This document shows, in pieces, positions 5,589 through 6,393 of a stretch of DNA of 6,393 bases. A model generated the notes under the pieces. It was not told the DNA's origin and made no database searches. It saw nothing but the letters and a program-made list of their open reading frames with translations. The first letter of the stretch is position 1. Each line of letters opens with the position of its first letter. Position numbers and translations under genes: made by a program. Source of the DNA: Desulfobacteraceae bacterium (lineage in GTDB: Bacteria; Desulfobacterota; Desulfobacteria; Desulfobacterales; Desulfobacteraceae); NCBI GenBank assembly GCA_024225895.1, contig JAAEMC010000450.1, forward strand, positions 1 to 6,393, written 5' to 3'.

Positions 5589-6393
5589 TTATAAGTTATC
5601 AAGTTGATTTAAAAAAATATCTGTATCATTACACACGACGAGTTGATCTTTTAGTGCTCTGCGGTAATATTCTGCTTTCCTGACCGCATCAGATTTTTTG
5701 TGGTTTGTATTCTTCTCTAAAAAATTTAATGTTTTATTAATCCCTGACCTTACTGCATTGTTGGATTTTCGTTCACTGCCAGCATCAAACTTGTGACCAC
5801 AAAAATCACCTATTAGAAAATCATGATCCATGGATTTAAACGGAAATATGGCTGTGATTTCACCATCGGTTTCCACTAATCTTTCAAACTTTATATTTAC
5901 GCAGTTATCCGTATTATCTTTGATGTAGTCACATACTACAGGATCAATCTCAACAAAAGAGGTTCCCATTTCATTTGCTTCAAGTTTAAAAGCATTTGTC
6001 CCTTTCTGTTCCATTTTATGGGCTTTTTGATATCCAGTTCCAATCAGATCATCACCTAAATGAAAGATCATACCTTTGGTAATATAACCTCGGCACATAA
6101 GACCTTCTCTAAATAGTAGATTTTTTACAGCACTATGACAATTGCTGATTAAGGTCATAATTCCAGCAGGTGAAATCTCAGTAGAAATGACTATGCAATC
6201 TGAGTTCAGGGTAACTTCGATGTCCAAATCCCGTTGAATACTTTTACTGTCCGGGCAAATAGTATGTCCATATTTTTGAAGATTAGTTTTCAGGTTTTCA
6301 TCAACAAGATTCTTTGTTGCTTCAACTAAATCAGCCAACGTTTTTTCTCCGCTGGTTTCGCCATTGGCTCGGCTAAGTAAATCTTTCCATCCT
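5589..6393 (-). CDS. Class III nucleotidyl-cyclase-like protein, N-terminus outside window
   Basis: The frame stays open to the right edge, so 267 residues are visible and the true start is missing; the in-frame TTG at 6338 is not needed as a start. The visible protein begins GWKDLL, which fits the end of the FxDxLGW motif of class III cyclase-like domains, placing the first metal-binding Asp just outside. NSDCIVIS (about 6203-6180) fits the second metal-site strand. A long helix then leads to GLMCRGYITKGMIFHLGDDLIG (about 6101-6039), the dimer-type hairpin. GTGYQKAHKMEQKG stands where active cyclases have the Asn-x3-Arg transition-state pair; here Gln and Lys are seen, so catalysis is doubtful or altered. 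The C-terminal 90 residues are charged and helical (ERKSNN, KAEYYRRALKDQ) with no recognised effector domain. It is AT-rich like the flanks, convergent with the dehydrogenase gene and sharing its terminator. Alternative: an inactive sensory cyclase homologue. Any operon partner must lie upstream, off-window. Confidence 0.6.
   Translation of the reverse strand, partial: GWKDLLSRANGETSGEKTLADLVEATKNLVDENLKTNLQKYGHTICPDSKSIQRDLDIEVTLNSDCIVISTEISPAGIMTLISNCHSAVKNLLFREGLMCRGYITKGMIFHLGDDLIGTGYQKAHKMEQKGTNAFKLEANEMGTSFVEIDPVVCDYIKDNTDNCVNIKFERLVETDGEITAIFPFKSMDHDFLIGDFCGHKFDAGSERKSNNAVRSGINKTLNFLEKNTNHKKSDAVRKAEYYRRALKDQLVVCNDTDIFLNQLDNL

Noticed and set aside
1..6393. CRISPR array, tRNA, rRNA or insertion sequence
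   Set aside because: No regularly spaced repeats, cloverleaf-like segments, rRNA-like stretches or transposase motifs with terminal inverted repeats were seen on either strand.

Overview
The window comes from a fairly AT-rich bacterial chromosome. The ferritin-like protein with an 'EMxLE' signature, the ParB-RAM fusion protein and the DMGDH-type enzyme are the sort of genes I associate with Desulfobacterota (Desulfobacter/Desulfobacula-like sulfate reducers). That assignment is an inference from protein character; no rRNA or other decisive marker is present.

Layout. (i) Positions 1-334 hold the decayed 3' end of purC (SAICAR synthetase), with two frameshifts. A small ferritin-like/rubrerythrin-fold gene follows on the same strand (373-819). 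(ii) After a gene-poor gap with a two-tier hairpin (829-876), two minus-strand genes form a tight operon. A calcineurin-like metallophosphoesterase comes first (start about 2633). It overlaps by ATGA a gene for a ParB-like/RAM-domain fusion protein (964-2040). A good sigma70-type promoter precedes the pair. (iii) A 346-base divergent intergenic region carries that promoter, an operator-like inverted repeat and a plausible plus-strand promoter. (iv) A large plus-strand gene (3001-5445) encodes a covalent-FAD dimethylglycine/sarcosine dehydrogenase-type enzyme with a C-terminal folate-binding GcvT half. It is visibly more GC-rich than everything around it, which suggests a different history. (v) A strong symmetric terminator (5471-5506) separates it from a convergent minus-strand gene that runs off the right edge. 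That gene encodes a degenerate class III nucleotidyl-cyclase-like protein.

How they fit together. The DMGDH-like enzyme would demethylate a methylated glycine (part of glycine betaine catabolism) and pass the one-carbon unit to tetrahydrofolate; its electron acceptor is not encoded here. The phosphoesterase/ParB-RAM pair looks like a translationally coupled two-gene unit of unknown purpose and is the best candidate for an undescribed system. The cyclase-like gene is the second candidate, but its partners, if any, lie outside the window.
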